Positions 40,774-50,572 are shown, counted from the stretch's first letter. The stretch: 64,000 bases of DNA from Mycolicibacterium sp. ND9-15 (GCF_035918395.1 NZ_CP142362.1:2517501-2581500), one strand, 5' to 3'. Numbers and translations: made by a program. The notes: generated by a model not told the origin, from the sequence alone.

Positions 40774-42232
40774 TCCCCGCGGTTTCCTCAAATACACCAA
40801 GCGCGAGACGCCGCAGCGGCGACCGGTGCCGCTTCGCCTGCGCGACTGGAAAGAGGTCTACGAGGACTTCTCTCACGACACCCTGCGGGAGCAGGCGACG
40901 CGTTGCATGGACTGCGGTATCCCGTTCTGCCACAACGGCTGTCCGCTCGGCAACCTGATCCCCGAGTGGAACGACCTGGTGCGCAACGGTCGCTGGCGCG
41001 ATGCGAGCGAGCGGCTGCACGCGACGAACAACTTCCCCGAGTTCACCGGTCGGCTCTGCCCGGCGCCGTGCGAGGGCTCGTGTGTGCTCGGCATCAACCA
41101 GGATCCGGTCACGATCAAGCAGATCGAGGTCGAGATTATCGACCAGGCCTGGGCCGAGGGCTATGTGGTGCCGCTGCCGCCGGAGGTCAGGACCGGCAAG
41201 AAGGTTGCCGTCGTCGGCTCCGGGCCCGCCGGTCTGGCCGCGGCCCAGCAGCTCACCCGCGCCGGACACGGCGTCACGCTGTTCGAGCGCGACGACCGCA
41301 TCGGTGGTCTGCTGCGCTACGGCATCCCCGAGTTCAAGATGGAGAAGCGCCACATCGACCGTCGTCTGGAGCAGATGGCGGCCGAAGGCACCGAGTTCCG
41401 CACCGGCGTCAACGTCGGCGTCGATATCACGGCGCAGCAGCTGCGCCAGGAGTACGACGCGGTGGTGCTCGCCGGCGGCGCGACGCAGGCGCGCGATCTG
41501 CCAATCGCGGGGCGCGAACTTGACGGCATCCACCAGGCGATGGAGTACCTGCCGTGGGCCAACCGGGTGCAGTTGGGCGACCCCGTCACCGACGAGAACG
41601 GCCTGCCGCCCATTCACGCCAGGGACAAGAAGGTCATCATCATCGGTGGCGGTGACACCGGCGCCGACTGCCTGGGTACCGTACACCGCCAGGACGCCGC
41701 CAGCGTGCACCAGTTCGAGATCATGCCGCGGCCGCCGGAGACGCGCGCCGACTCGACGCCGTGGCCGGTCTACCCGTTGATGTTTCGGGTGTCCTCTGCG
41801 CACGAGGAAGGCGGCGAGCGGGTCTACTCGGTCAACACCGAGGAGTTCATCGGGCGCGATGGCCGGGTCACCGGCCTGCGGGGCCACGAGGTGAAGATGA
41901 CCGCGGGCAAGTTCGAGAAGGTCGACGGCACCGAGTTCGAGATGGAAGCCGATCTGGTGCTGCTCGCGATGGGATTCACCGGCCCCGAGCGCGAAGGCCT
42001 GCTCACGGACCTGGGTGTGGAGATCGACGAGCGGGGCAACGTCACCCGCGACGCCGACTTCGCCTCGTCGGTGCCCGGCGTCTTCGTCGCCGGTGACATG
42101 GGCCGGGGGCAGTCGCTGATCGTGTGGGCCATCGCCGAAGGACGCGCTGCCGCCGCCGGGGTGGACCGTTACCTGATGGGACATTCCGCGCTGCCCACGC
42201 CGATCAAGCCGACAGCCGTGCCGCAGCGATGA
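40766..42232 (+). CDS. gltD: Glutamate synthase small subunit
   Basis: A 488-residue NADPH-dependent beta subunit. Two cysteine-rich clusters bind [4Fe-4S] ([16 protein letters not shown] and CPAPCEGSC), followed by an FAD site ([10 protein letters not shown]) and an NADPH site ([11 protein letters not shown]). It passes electrons from NADPH to GltB. The start is GTG at 40766 within the gltB stop region, so the two are coupled. The TGA lies inside the first copy of a 32-base repeat. Confidence 0.95.
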   Translation: MADPRGFLKYTKRETPQRRPVPLRLRDWKEVYEDFSHDTLREQATRCMDCGIPFCHNGCPLGNLIPEWNDLVRNGRWRDASERLHATNNFPEFTGRLCPAPCEGSCVLGINQDPVTIKQIEVEIIDQAWAEGYVVPLPPEVRTGKKVAVVGSGPAGLAAAQQLTRAGHGVTLFERDDRIGGLLRYGIPEFKMEKRHIDRRLEQMAAEGTEFRTGVNVGVDITAQQLRQEYDAVVLAGGATQARDLPIAGRELDGIHQAMEYLPWANRVQLGDPVTDENGLPPIHARDKKVIIIGGGDTGADCLGTVHRQDAASVHQFEIMPRPPETRADSTPWPVYPLMFRVSSAHEEGGERVYSVNTEEFIGRDGRVTGLRGHEVKMTAGKFEKVDGTEFEMEADLVLLAMGFTGPEREGLLTDLGVEIDERGNVTRDADFASSVPGVFVAGDMGRGQSLIVWAIAEGRAAAAGVDRYLMGHSALPTPIKPTAVPQR

Positions 42233-42324
42233 GCGCTCGCGCGAAGAGCAGAGGGCAGCGATGAGCGCTCGCGCGAAGAGCAGAGGGCAGCGATGAGCGC
42301 TCGCGCGAAGAGCAGAGCGCAGCG
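42223..42324. repeat. 32-bp tandem repeat at the end of gltD
   Basis: A unit beginning GCAGCGATGAGCGCTCGCGC and ending GAAGAGCAGAGG occurs three times head to tail (starts at 42223, 42255 and 42287), followed by the first six bases of a fourth. The copies are identical except the last base of the third. The first unit includes the gltD stop codon, and every unit carries ATGA. This is a minisatellite-type (MIRU/VNTR-like) repeat. Confidence 0.9.
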
Positions 42325-42391
42325 CTAGTTCCTGCCGCGACACGCGTCGCAATAGACGGCGTTTGCGTTCGATCGCGGGACAGTAAGGGCG

Positions 42392-43225
42392 GTGATCGAC
42401 CGCTACCGAACCGGGCGCGTCGGGTTGGAGTTCAACCGGCGCAACTTCATCGTTGCCCTGTCCATCGCGACCGTGGGCGCCGTGGGGCTGAGTCGGTGCG
42501 CCACCGGCGAGCAATCGCGAGTGGCGGGCGCAGCGGCGTCGCAACCGGCGGCGGCGACGTCGGCCGGGCTGTTGCCCCCGCCACCGAAATCGGCCCGGAT
42601 CGCCCTGCCGGGTGGCGGCGTGCTGAGCAGTCTGCCCGGAAGCGGGGATCTGTTGGCGTTGACCGTCGACGACGGAGTGAGCAGCGGCGTCGTGCGCGCC
42701 TACACGCAGTTCGCCAAGGACACCGGGGTACGGCTGACCTACTTCGTCAACGGCGTCTACCGCTCCTGGACCGATCACGTTCAACTGCTGCGGCCGATGG
42801 TCGACGACGGCCAGATTCAGCTGGCCAACCACACCTGGTCACACCCCGACCTCACCAAGCTGCCACTCGTCGACGTCGCCGAGCAGTTTCGGCGCAACCA
42901 CGACTTCCTCTGGAAGACATACGGAGTCGACGCGCGTCCCTACTTCCGGCCGCCCTACGGTGCGCGTAACCCGCACGTCGACAAGCTCTCTGGCGATCTG
43001 GGCTACGTCATCGACACGTTGTGGTCGGGCACGCTCGAGGATCACGTCCAGGTTCCCGCCGGCGAGATCGTCAAGATGGCCGACAGGTATTTCACCGCCC
43101 AGGCCATCGTGATCGGGCATCTCAACCACACGCCCGTCACCGAGGTGTACGGCCAACTGGTCGACATCATCCGCGCCCGCCGGCTACGCACCGTGACGCT
43201 GGACGATGTGTTCCTCAAGCCGTGA
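42392..43225 (+). CDS. Exported polysaccharide deacetylase
   Basis: A 277-residue NodB-type deacetylase. An N-terminal NRRNFIVALSIATVGAVGLSRC has a twin-arginine-like motif and a hydrophobic stretch; the Cys may be a poor lipobox. The catalytic parts are TVDDGVS (Asp pair), HTWSHPDL (metal His) and RPPYGARN (Arg-Pro). It should remove acetyl groups from cell-wall or other N-acetylglucosamine polymers. GTG at 42392 is the best start. It is downstream of the repeat but is probably its own transcript. Confidence 0.8.
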   Translation: MIDRYRTGRVGLEFNRRNFIVALSIATVGAVGLSRCATGEQSRVAGAAASQPAAATSAGLLPPPPKSARIALPGGGVLSSLPGSGDLLALTVDDGVSSGVVRAYTQFAKDTGVRLTYFVNGVYRSWTDHVQLLRPMVDDGQIQLANHTWSHPDLTKLPLVDVAEQFRRNHDFLWKTYGVDARPYFRPPYGARNPHVDKLSGDLGYVIDTLWSGTLEDHVQVPAGEIVKMADRYFTAQAIVIGHLNHTPVTEVYGQLVDIIRARRLRTVTLDDVFLKP

Positions 43226-43479
43226 CCGCGGCATCGGCGCGGGTGTTCGGGCTCATACGCTCAGCCGGGGGTCGCAGATGAAGCCTGCACAAACGGGCAC
43301 CGGTGTTCGCGGGTAGCCGACAACCACACGCATAACTTCTGTCACTCTAAAAACATCTGATTATTCTTCGGCGCGCCTAACATAGTTTGCCCGGGCGTGG
43401 GGGTCTAATGACTTCACGAGGGCGCTGCGGTAATGTGGGCCCCCGGTCAGCTATCGGATTAGACGCAGGAGTCAGTTCC

Positions 43480-43620
43480 GTGTATGTCAACCCGCTATCA
43501 CGGTCACGTGTGAGCCGAATCGCCTGGTCACTGTTACGTCATCCGCTGAAGAGCCGCGAATTCCCAGCCAAGGCCGAACGCCTGATCACCGCCGACGAGC
43601 TTCGCCTCTACGGCGTCTAG
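43480..43620 (+). CDS. Small basic protein, 46 residues
   Basis: A short ORF starts with GTG at 43480 behind an ideal AGGAG (43467-43471) eight bases away. The product is very basic at the start (RSRVSRIAWSLLRHPLKSREF) and ends with a motif LITADELRLYGV. It is not a shadow of a larger gene, since this strip holds nothing else. The family is unknown. TAATGT at 43431-43436 is a possible -10. Confidence 0.6.
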   Translation: MYVNPLSRSRVSRIAWSLLRHPLKSREFPAKAERLITADELRLYGV

Positions 43621-43707
43621 CGAACAGATAGCGCCGGTTTCCCGCCACCGGAGCGTGTCCGGCCCCGAGTTTGCCAAATCGTTATATTCCCGTGACCGTA
43701 GGGCCGT

Positions 43708-45204
43708 CTATTCGGTTTCGCCGTATTCGTCGAACCAGTAGGCCAGCTTGCCCCTGCGACTCACCGCCCGCAACCGGCGCTCGGCCGCCGCACGCGTCTT
43801 GGCGGTGGTGACGATGAGCAGTTCGTCGCCGATCGCGATGCGGGTCTCCGGCTGCGGAACGAAGGTACGGCCGTTACGGATGATCAGGGTGATCACGCTC
43901 GGGTCCGGCAGCCGCAGTTCCATGACGGTGACGTTGTGCAACTGCGACGGCGCCTGCACGGTCATCGTCAGCAGTTCGGCATCGAGCACGTCGAGGGGAG
44001 CGGACTCCACCTGGATCTCGCGAGTCGCCTCCTTCGGGATGAGGCCCAACCGGTGCGCGAGCGGGCGCAAGCTCGGCCCCTGCACGAGGGTGAACACCAC
44101 CACGAGGGTGAACACGATGTTGAGGATGCGGATGCTGTCGGGTACGCCGCCTACGATCGGAAACGTCGCCAGCACGATCGGGACCGCGCCGCGTAGGCCG
44201 GCCCAGGAGACGAAAAGCTGCTCGCGCCAAGGGATCCGGAACCAGATCAGCGAGACCACGACGGACAGCGGCCTGGCGACGAGCAGCAACACCAGGCCGG
44301 TCACGATGCCGGGCACCACTTCCGCGGCGAGATCGCTGGGGTCGACGAGCAGCCCGAGGAGGACGAACAGGCCGATCTGTGCGAGCCAGCCGAGACCTTC
44401 GGCGAACGAGCGCGTGGCCGAGCGGTGCGGCAGGCCGGAATTGGCGAGCACCACCGCGGCCAGGTAGGCGGCGAGAAATCCGCTGGCGTGCGCGGTGCCT
44501 CCGGCGGCGAACGCGACCATGCCGAGCCCGAACGCAGCCAGCGGGTACAAACCGGACGCCGGAAGAGCGATGTGGCGCAGCGCTATCGAGCCCAGAAACC
44601 CGACTCCCAATCCGATCGCCGCGCCGATGACCAGCTCGTAGACCACTTCAGTGATTGCGTGCACGGGTGACAACTCGAGCGGCGCCACGCTGAACATCAA
44701 CACGAGGATGACGGCCGGGGCGTCGTTGAAGCCGGATTCGGCTTCGAGCAGGCCCGCCACCCGGCGCGGCAGGGGGACCACGCGCAGCACCGAGAACACG
44801 GCCGCTGCGTCGGTGCTGGAGACCACGGCGCCGAGCAGCAGTGACAACTGCCAGTCGATTCCCAGCAGCAGGTGAGCGCCGGCGGCGGTCACGAGTGTGC
44901 TGACCGCGACACCGAGGGTGGCGAGTACGCCCGCCGGGGCCAGCACTCGCCGCACGTCGGAGAACCGTGTCGTCAGACCGCCCTCGACCAGGATGATGGC
45001 CAGGGCAACCGTGCCCAAGTGGTCGGCGAGCAGATAGTTGTCGAACTGCAGCCCGAGGCCGTCCTCCCCGACGATGACGCCGACGCCGAGAAACAGCAGC
45101 AGGCTGGGCAGGCCGACACGACTGGCCGCCCTGGTGGCGACGATGCTCCCCAGCAGCACCACCCCAGCAATGAGCAGCACAAGGTACAACTGCTGCAGGG
45201 TCAT
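43708..45204 (-). CDS. Potassium/proton antiporter (CPA1, NhaP2-like) with TrkA C-terminal domain
   Basis: A 498-residue protein. The first ~390 residues form a 12-segment CPA1 exchanger with GAVVSSTDAAAVFS and ESGFNDAPAVILV, the ion-binding Asp region. The tail is a TrkA-C domain (PQPETRIAIGDELLIVTTAKTR). It likely expels K+ or Na+ for H+. The ATG at 45204 diverges from the TrkA gene. The first 16 residues of the longer frame do not look like the family. Confidence 0.85.
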   Translation of the reverse strand: MTLQQLYLVLLIAGVVLLGSIVATRAASRVGLPSLLLFLGVGVIVGEDGLGLQFDNYLLADHLGTVALAIILVEGGLTTRFSDVRRVLAPAGVLATLGVAVSTLVTAAGAHLLLGIDWQLSLLLGAVVSSTDAAAVFSVLRVVPLPRRVAGLLEAESGFNDAPAVILVLMFSVAPLELSPVHAITEVVYELVIGAAIGLGVGFLGSIALRHIALPASGLYPLAAFGLGMVAFAAGGTAHASGFLAAYLAAVVLANSGLPHRSATRSFAEGLGWLAQIGLFVLLGLLVDPSDLAAEVVPGIVTGLVLLLVARPLSVVVSLIWFRIPWREQLFVSWAGLRGAVPIVLATFPIVGGVPDSIRILNIVFTLVVVFTLVQGPSLRPLAHRLGLIPKEATREIQVESAPLDVLDAELLTMTVQAPSQLHNVTVMELRLPDPSVITLIIRNGRTFVPQPETRIAIGDELLIVTTAKTRAAAERRLRAVSRRGKLAYWFDEYGETE

Positions 45205-45383
45205 TGCATCCCCGTTCGGACCGGATGGGTGGTGTGAGGTGCAGTAAAGCACCTACCACGATTGACGGCCCGGCGTCTCACCCGGTAGCTGCACGGAAAG
45301 CCGGGTTCATGAGTCACTATGAGGTGGTGTTCGGACTCCGGTGGGGGTTCTTCGACGCGTCGCCCCCTGTCGACGAGCGGCCG

Positions 45384-46079
45384 ATGATGCGGGTCGGGAT
45401 CGCCGGCGCCGGCGCCGTCGGACGGTCGGTCGCAAAGGAACTGCTCGACTACGGCCACAAGGTCCTGCTCATCGAAAGCGACGTCCGCCACTACGAGCCG
45501 AGTACGGTTCCCGAGGCGGAATGGCTGCTGGCCGATGCCTGTGAGCTGTCCTCGCTCGAGGAATCCGGGCTGCAGATGTGCGACGTGGTGATCGCCGCCA
45601 CCGGCGACGACAAGGTGAATCTGGCGGCCGCCCTGCTGGCGAAGACGGAGTTCGGCGTCGCCCGCGTGGTGGCCAGGGTCAACGATCTCCGCAACGAGTG
45701 GTTGTTCACCGAGGCGTGGGGTGTCGACGTCGCGGTTTCCGCGCCGAGCGCGCTTGTCGCAGCGATCGAGGGCGCCATCGACATCGGCCACGTGGTGCGC
45801 CTGATGCAGTTGCGTCGCGGCCAGGTGAGTCTGGCCAAACTGACTCTCCCCGAAGGGGATCCGCTAGTGGGCCAGCGGATGCGTGATCTTCCCCTGCTGG
45901 AGAACACCGCGCTGGCGATCATCATCCGGGACAGTGGGATCGTGCTGCCGCAGCCCGACGACGTGCTGGAGGCGGGCGACGAGATGTTGTTCCTCGCCGG
46001 CGGGTTCGGCCACGGCGAGGTCCAGGGCCTCGTACAGGGGGCCACCCGACGGCTCGATCAGGTATACCCCGCCACCTGA
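45384..46079 (+). CDS. TrkA-type potassium transport regulatory protein
   Basis: A 231-residue RCK protein. The N-terminal NAD-binding domain begins MMRVGIAGAGAVGRSVAKELLDYGHKV, and the acidic end of strand 2 is LLIESD. The C-terminal TrkA-C domain is LVGQRMRDLPLLENTALAIIIRD. These proteins gate Trk/Ktr/CPA potassium transporters in response to NAD(H) or nucleotides. A start at 45309 is possible, but the extra 25 residues have no family match. It is divergent from the antiporter, which may be its partner. Confidence 0.85.
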   Translation: MMRVGIAGAGAVGRSVAKELLDYGHKVLLIESDVRHYEPSTVPEAEWLLADACELSSLEESGLQMCDVVIAATGDDKVNLAAALLAKTEFGVARVVARVNDLRNEWLFTEAWGVDVAVSAPSALVAAIEGAIDIGHVVRLMQLRRGQVSLAKLTLPEGDPLVGQRMRDLPLLENTALAIIIRDSGIVLPQPDDVLEAGDEMLFLAGGFGHGEVQGLVQGATRRLDQVYPAT

Positions 46080-46133
46080 GCCTGACCGCCTTGACAGCGG
46101 CGATGCGACGCGGTCCTTCGTCTGATAAATTCT

Positions 46134-46158
46134 TCAATTAATTGATTCAAGAAATCAA
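46134..46158. promoter_or_regulatory. Overlapping dyads before the ArsR gene
   Basis: TCAATTAATTGA (46134-46145) is a perfect 12-base palindrome, and TTGATT-N5-AATCAA (46142-46158) overlaps it. They form a strip of TCAA/TTGA half-sites, AT-rich in a GC-rich region, ending 18 bases before the GTG pair of the regulator. An ArsR-family dimer is the likely occupant, so self-regulation is expected. Confidence 0.6.
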
Positions 46159-46175
46159 CAAGTCTTCAGGAGAGC

Positions 46176-46511
46176 GTGGTGGAACCGCAGCCGCTGTACC
46201 GGCTCAAGGGTGAGTTCTTCAAGACGCTCGGCCACCCGGCCCGAGTGAGGATCATGGAGCTGTTGGCCGAGCGTGACCGGGGTGTGGGGGAACTGCTCGG
46301 TGAGGTCGGACTGGAAGCGTCGAACCTGTCTCAGCAGTTGGGTGTGCTGCGCCGCTCAGGAGTCGTGACCGCGCGCAAGGAAGGCACCAACGTCATCTAC
46401 TCCATCGCCTCACCGGATATCGCCGAGTTGCTGGCGGTGGCCCGCAAGGTGTTGACGACCGTGCTCGCCGATCGCGTCGCCGCGCTCGAAGACCTGCGCG
46501 GTGAGCAATGA
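46176..46511 (+). CDS. ArsR-family regulator of hydrogenase-like operon (Rv0081-type)
   Basis: A 111-residue winged helix protein: FKTLGHPARVRIMELL, then the recognition section SNLSQQLGVLRRSGVVTARKEGTNVIYS. The metal-sensing Cys pair of classic ArsR proteins is absent. In M. tuberculosis, Rv0081 is in the same place and is a hub in the hypoxia response. The TGA overlaps the next gene start by 4 bases. AGGAG precedes the GTG pair at 46176/46179. Confidence 0.88.
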   Translation: MVEPQPLYRLKGEFFKTLGHPARVRIMELLAERDRGVGELLGEVGLEASNLSQQLGVLRRSGVVTARKEGTNVIYSIASPDIAELLAVARKVLTTVLADRVAALEDLRGEQ

Positions 46512-46987
46512 GCTGGCTCGGCAAGATCTTGCGGACCGGGCGGATCGTCGAGCGGGGCGGCCCGCCACCGCCGGCGACGGTGGAGCCGCCGGCGGGCGTG
46601 CGTGGTTCGCTGCAGATCCGCCATGTCGACGCCGGCTCGTGCAATGGGTGTGAGGTAGAGATCGGCGGTGCGTTCGGTCCGGTCTATGACGCCGAGCAGT
46701 ACGGCGCCCGACTGGTCGCCTCGCCCCGTCACGCGGATGCCCTGCTGGTCACCGGCGTCGTCACCCGCAACATGGCCGACCCGCTGCGAAATACCGTCGC
46801 GGCAACACCGGAGCCGCGCCTCGTGATCGCGTGCGGAGACTGTGCGCTGCATCGTGGCGTGTTCGCGGACGCCTACGGCGTGGTCGGCGCGGTGGGCGAG
46901 GTGGTGCCCGTTGACGTCGAGATACCGGGCTGCCCGCCGAGCCCGGACCAGATCGTCGCCGCGTTGCGGTCGGTGACCGGCAAGTGA
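46508..46987 (+). CDS. NuoB-like [4Fe-4S] subunit of hydrogenase-like complex (Rv0082-type)
   Basis: A 159-residue protein of the small-subunit/NuoB family, the same length as Rv0082. The cluster ligands are present: CNGCE, CGDC and IPGCPPSP. It would carry the proximal iron-sulfur cluster next to the large subunit HycE. It is coupled to the regulator upstream by ATGA and to the next gene by GTGA. Confidence 0.85.
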   Translation: MSWLGKILRTGRIVERGGPPPPATVEPPAGVRGSLQIRHVDAGSCNGCEVEIGGAFGPVYDAEQYGARLVASPRHADALLVTGVVTRNMADPLRNTVAATPEPRLVIACGDCALHRGVFADAYGVVGAVGEVVPVDVEIPGCPPSPDQIVAALRSVTGK

Positions 46988-48948
46988 CCGCCGTACTCGC
47001 CCCTCCACCGGCGCTGGAACAGAAGGGGCTGTCTCACAACGCTTTCGGTACTGCTCTGGGGCTGACCACCTCGGCTGTCGGTGTCGTCGGGGTGTGGCTT
47101 GGCCTTCTCGGAATGTTCGGCGCCCCCCGGGCCGTGAGCATCGGTTGGTTGTTACCCCTGTCGGGTGTGCAGCTGCATCTCGACCCGCTCGGCGGCTTCT
47201 TCATGGCGCTGATTGGGGCGGTCGCGGTGCCGGTCGGTGTGTACGCGATTGGTTACTCCCACCATCTGAGCCGGGCCGCGGCAACCATGTTGCCGGTGTT
47301 CGTGGCCGCCATGCTGTTGGTCCCGGCTGCGGCGTCGGTGACGACGTTCCTGTTCGCGTGGGAGCTGATGGCCGTCGCCTCACTGGTGCTGGTGGCGGCC
47401 GAGCACGCGCGGCCCGAAGTGCGCTCGGCGGCACTGGTCTATGCGGCGATGACCCAACTCGGTTTCGTCGCCATTCTCGTCGGCCTGATGGTGTTGTCCG
47501 CCGCGGGTGGCTCCGACCGCTTCGCCGACCTGACCTACCTGGCCGACGGCGCACGGACAGCGGTGTTCTTGCTGACCTTCGCCGGCTTCGGCTCAAAGGC
47601 GGGCCTGGTGCCGCTGCACGCCTGGCTGCCGCGAGCGCATCCCGAGGCGCCCAGCCCGGTGTCAGCGTTGATGAGCGCAGCGATGGTGAACCTCGGTGTC
47701 TACGGGATCGTCCGGATCGACCTGCAGCTGCTGGGTGTCGGCCCACGCTGGTGGGGGCTGCTGATGATGGGCGTCGGCGCGGTGTCCGCCCTCTACGGAG
47801 TGCTCCAGGCCACCGTCGCGACGGATCTCAAACGGCTGCTTGCCTATTCCACTACCGAGAATATGGGACTGATCACTCTTGCGCTCGGCGCGGCGACGCT
47901 GTTCGCCGACGCCGGGGCCGCTGGCCCCGCAACGATCGCGATGGCCGCCGCGGCCCTTCACCTGATCGCGCATGCGGCGTTCAAGTCACTCGGCTTCATG
48001 GCAGCGGGTTCGGTGCTGGCAGCGACGGGCCTGCGGGATCTTGACCGACTCGGCGGCCTGGCGCGGCGAATGCCGGCGACCACTGCGCTGTTCGCCGTGG
48101 CGGCCCTGGGCGCGGCCGGGCTGCCGCTCGGGGCGGGCTTCGTCAGCGAGTGGCTGCTGCTGCAGTCGCTGATCCACGCCTCCGGCCACGACGCGGTGAT
48201 GTCGTTGACGGGTCCGCTCGCGGTCGGCGCCGTCGCGTTGGCTATGGGGCTCGGGGTGGCCGCGATGGTCAAGGCCTTCGGCATCGGGTTCCTGGCCCGG
48301 CCGCGAACCCAACCTGCCTCGGCCGCAACGGAATCCCCGCGGTCGATGGTGGCTGGTATGACCATCGCGGCCCTGGGCTGCGTGCTGGTTGCGGTGGTGC
48401 CGGCGCTGGTGGCGCCCGCGCTGCAGCGGGTGCTCGACACCGTGCCGGCTGCGCGGGGCGTGGGCTTCACCGACTTCGGCACCGTGATACGGCTGCCCGG
48501 CGTGCCGAGCTCGATCGCGCCAGGCCTGATCGCGGCGGCGCTGGTGGTCGCGATGTTGGCCGTCGTGGTGGCGGGCCAATGGCGTGCACGCGCCCGCCCT
48601 GCCGCCGTGACCAGGCCGTTGTGGGCGTGTGGCGCGGAGGAGTTGACGCCCCGGATGCAGTACACCGCGACGTCGTTCGCCGAACCGCTGCAGCGGGTAT
48701 TCGATGACGTTCTTCGGCCCGACACCGACGTCGAGGTCACCCCGACCGCCGAATCGCGGTACATGGCGGACCGTGTCACGTATCGGAACCGGATCGGCGA
48801 CGCCATCGAGGAGCGGTTGTACACGCCGGTCGTGCGGGCGGTGGCGGCCGCAGCGAATGCGGTGCGCCGGGCCCACACCGGCAGCGTCCACCTCTACCTG
48901 ACATACGGCGCCATCGGGGTGCTCGTCATCCTGGTGGTGGCCAAATGA
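46984..48948 (+). CDS. Proton-translocating subunit (NuoL/HyfB-like, Rv0083-type)
   Basis: A 654-residue membrane protein with 14 or more membrane segments. The antiporter-like core has FAGFGSKAGLVPLHAWLPRAHPEAPSPVSALMSAAMVNLGVYG, with the Lys and His residues used for proton movement. It corresponds to Rv0083, annotated as an oxidoreductase, but it is a proton-channel subunit. GTG 46984 overlaps the previous stop. A final helix and a tail of about 70 residues are extra. Confidence 0.88.
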   Translation: MTAVLAPPPALEQKGLSHNAFGTALGLTTSAVGVVGVWLGLLGMFGAPRAVSIGWLLPLSGVQLHLDPLGGFFMALIGAVAVPVGVYAIGYSHHLSRAAATMLPVFVAAMLLVPAAASVTTFLFAWELMAVASLVLVAAEHARPEVRSAALVYAAMTQLGFVAILVGLMVLSAAGGSDRFADLTYLADGARTAVFLLTFAGFGSKAGLVPLHAWLPRAHPEAPSPVSALMSAAMVNLGVYGIVRIDLQLLGVGPRWWGLLMMGVGAVSALYGVLQATVATDLKRLLAYSTTENMGLITLALGAATLFADAGAAGPATIAMAAAALHLIAHAAFKSLGFMAAGSVLAATGLRDLDRLGGLARRMPATTALFAVAALGAAGLPLGAGFVSEWLLLQSLIHASGHDAVMSLTGPLAVGAVALAMGLGVAAMVKAFGIGFLARPRTQPASAATESPRSMVAGMTIAALGCVLVAVVPALVAPALQRVLDTVPAARGVGFTDFGTVIRLPGVPSSIAPGLIAAALVVAMLAVVVAGQWRARARPAAVTRPLWACGAEELTPRMQYTATSFAEPLQRVFDDVLRPDTDVEVTPTAESRYMADRVTYRNRIGDAIEERLYTPVVRAVAAAANAVRRAHTGSVHLYLTYGAIGVLVILVVAK

Positions 48949-49910
48949 CCCTGATGTCCTGTCTCGCGGGCGCGGCCCAACTCGCTGCGGTGACGCTCGG
49001 GGCGCCGCTGGTGGTCGGGGTGATGCGCCAGGTACGAGCGCGTTGGGAGGGCCGCGCGGGTGCCGGGGTCCTGCAGCCCTGGCGGGATCTACGCAAACAA
49101 CTTGGTAAACAACAGATCACACCCGAGGGCACCACGCTGGTCTTCGCCGCAGCCCCTGTGGTGCTCGCCGCGACGATTCTGCTGATCGCCGCAATCGCAC
49201 CGCTGGTGGCGACCGGGTCGCCGCTGGACTCCAGCGCCGACCTGTTCGCGGTGGTCGGACTGCTGTTCTTGGGTACAGTTGCGCTCACGCTCGCCGGAAT
49301 CGACACCGGCACATCGTTCGGCGGTATGGGCGCCAGCCGCGAGATCACCATCGCGGCACTTGTCGAACCGACGATCCTGTTGGCGGTGTTCGCTTTGTCG
49401 ATCCCCGCCGGTTCGTCGAATCTGGCTGCTTTGGTGGCCAATACGCTGGAGCACCCTGCCCAGGTGGCGTCTCTGGCGGGCGTTCTCGCGTTCGCGGCGC
49501 TGGTCATCGTGATCATCGCCGAGACCGGCAGGTTGCCGGTGGACAACCCGGCCACCCATCTCGAGTTGACGATGGTGCACGAGGCCATGGTGCTCGAGTA
49601 CGCCGGACCCAAGCTGGCGCTGGTCGAGTGGGCTTCGGCCATGCGACTGACCGTGCTGCTGGCGCTGCTGGCGAACCTGTTCCTGCCGTGGGGGATTGCC
49701 GGTACACAGCCCACGGCCACCGCCGTCGTCATCGGTGTCGCGGCTGTCGCCGTGAAGGTCGCGGTACTGGCGGTGTTGCTGGCCAGTGTCGAGGTGTTCA
49801 TCGCCAAGCTGCGGCTGTTCCGGGTGCCCGAACTGCTCGCCGGTTCGTTCGGGCTCGCACTGCTGGCGGTGACCGCGGCCAACTTCTTCACCGTGCAGGG
49901 AACTTCATGA
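48945..49910 (+). CDS. hycD: HycD (NuoH-like) membrane subunit
   Basis: A 321-residue membrane protein of the NuoH/HycD family with about eight segments. The family signature is [27 protein letters not shown], a Glu-rich loop that sits beneath the catalytic module. It is coupled by ATGA to both neighbours. It should link electron transfer to proton movement. Confidence 0.9.
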   Translation: MTLMSCLAGAAQLAAVTLGAPLVVGVMRQVRARWEGRAGAGVLQPWRDLRKQLGKQQITPEGTTLVFAAAPVVLAATILLIAAIAPLVATGSPLDSSADLFAVVGLLFLGTVALTLAGIDTGTSFGGMGASREITIAALVEPTILLAVFALSIPAGSSNLAALVANTLEHPAQVASLAGVLAFAALVIVIIAETGRLPVDNPATHLELTMVHEAMVLEYAGPKLALVEWASAMRLTVLLALLANLFLPWGIAGTQPTATAVVIGVAAVAVKVAVLAVLLASVEVFIAKLRLFRVPELLAGSFGLALLAVTAANFFTVQGTS

Positions 49911-50572
49911 CCGACAACGGATTCGTCACCGTGATCGACTTCGCCGCGGGCGGGCTCACCCTCGCCGCGATGCTGATCGTATGGCGGCGTGACCTCCGCG
50001 CCATCGTGCGCCTGCTGGCGTGGCAGGGCGTGGCGCTGGCCGCGATTCCGATCGTTCGCGGCGTGCACCACGGTGATACCGCACTGTTGGCCGTCGGCTG
50101 TGCGGTGCTGGTGTTGCGCGCCGTGATGTTGCCCTGGCTGCTCGCCCGGGCGCTGGCGGCCGAGGAGGAGGGGCAACGTGAGGCGACGCCGTTGGTGAAC
50201 ACCGCCACCTCGCTCCTGATCACCGGCGTACTGACCATCGTCGCGTTCGCGATTACGCGGCCACTGGTCGACCTGACCGCGGACCCGGTCGTCAACGCGG
50301 TCCCCGCGGCGTTTGCGGTGATTCTCATCGCGCTGTTCGTGATGACCACCCGACGGCATGCCGTGTCCCAAGCGGCGGGATTCCTCATGCTGGACAACGG
50401 GATCACGGCTGCGGCGTTCCTGCTGACCGCCGGTGTGCCGTTGATCGTCGAGCTCGGCGCATCGCTGGACGTGTTGTTCGCCGTGCTGATCATCGGAATC
50501 CTGACCGGACGTCTGCGCCGGGCGTTCGGCGGTGCCGACCTGGATCGGCTCCAGGAGCTGCGGGACCGATGA
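49907..50572 (+). CDS. hycP: HycP (NuoK/HyfE-like) membrane subunit
   Basis: A 221-residue protein with seven hydrophobic segments; the same length as Rv0085 (about 220). It resembles HyfE/NuoK-type membrane subunits: [17 protein letters not shown] and [18 protein letters not shown]. It is coupled by ATGA to hycD and to hycQ. It helps form the membrane arm of the complex. Confidence 0.82.
   Translation: MTDNGFVTVIDFAAGGLTLAAMLIVWRRDLRAIVRLLAWQGVALAAIPIVRGVHHGDTALLAVGCAVLVLRAVMLPWLLARALAAEEEGQREATPLVNTATSLLITGVLTIVAFAITRPLVDLTADPVVNAVPAAFAVILIALFVMTTRRHAVSQAAGFLMLDNGITAAAFLLTAGVPLIVELGASLDVLFAVLIIGILTGRLRRAFGGADLDRLQELRDR

Noticed and set aside
42223..42324. Tandem 32-base repeats considered as CRISPR
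   Set aside because: The copies are directly adjacent with no spacers, and there are no cas genes.
40751..42832. A 693-residue antisense frame over gltD and the deacetylase start
   Set aside because: It opposes two well-supported genes and crosses the tandem repeat; composition is that of a shadow frame.
46091..46096. TTGACA as a -35 box for the ArsR gene
   Set aside because: No -10-like sequence lies at 16-19 bases; the nearest AT-rich stretch is about 26 bases away.
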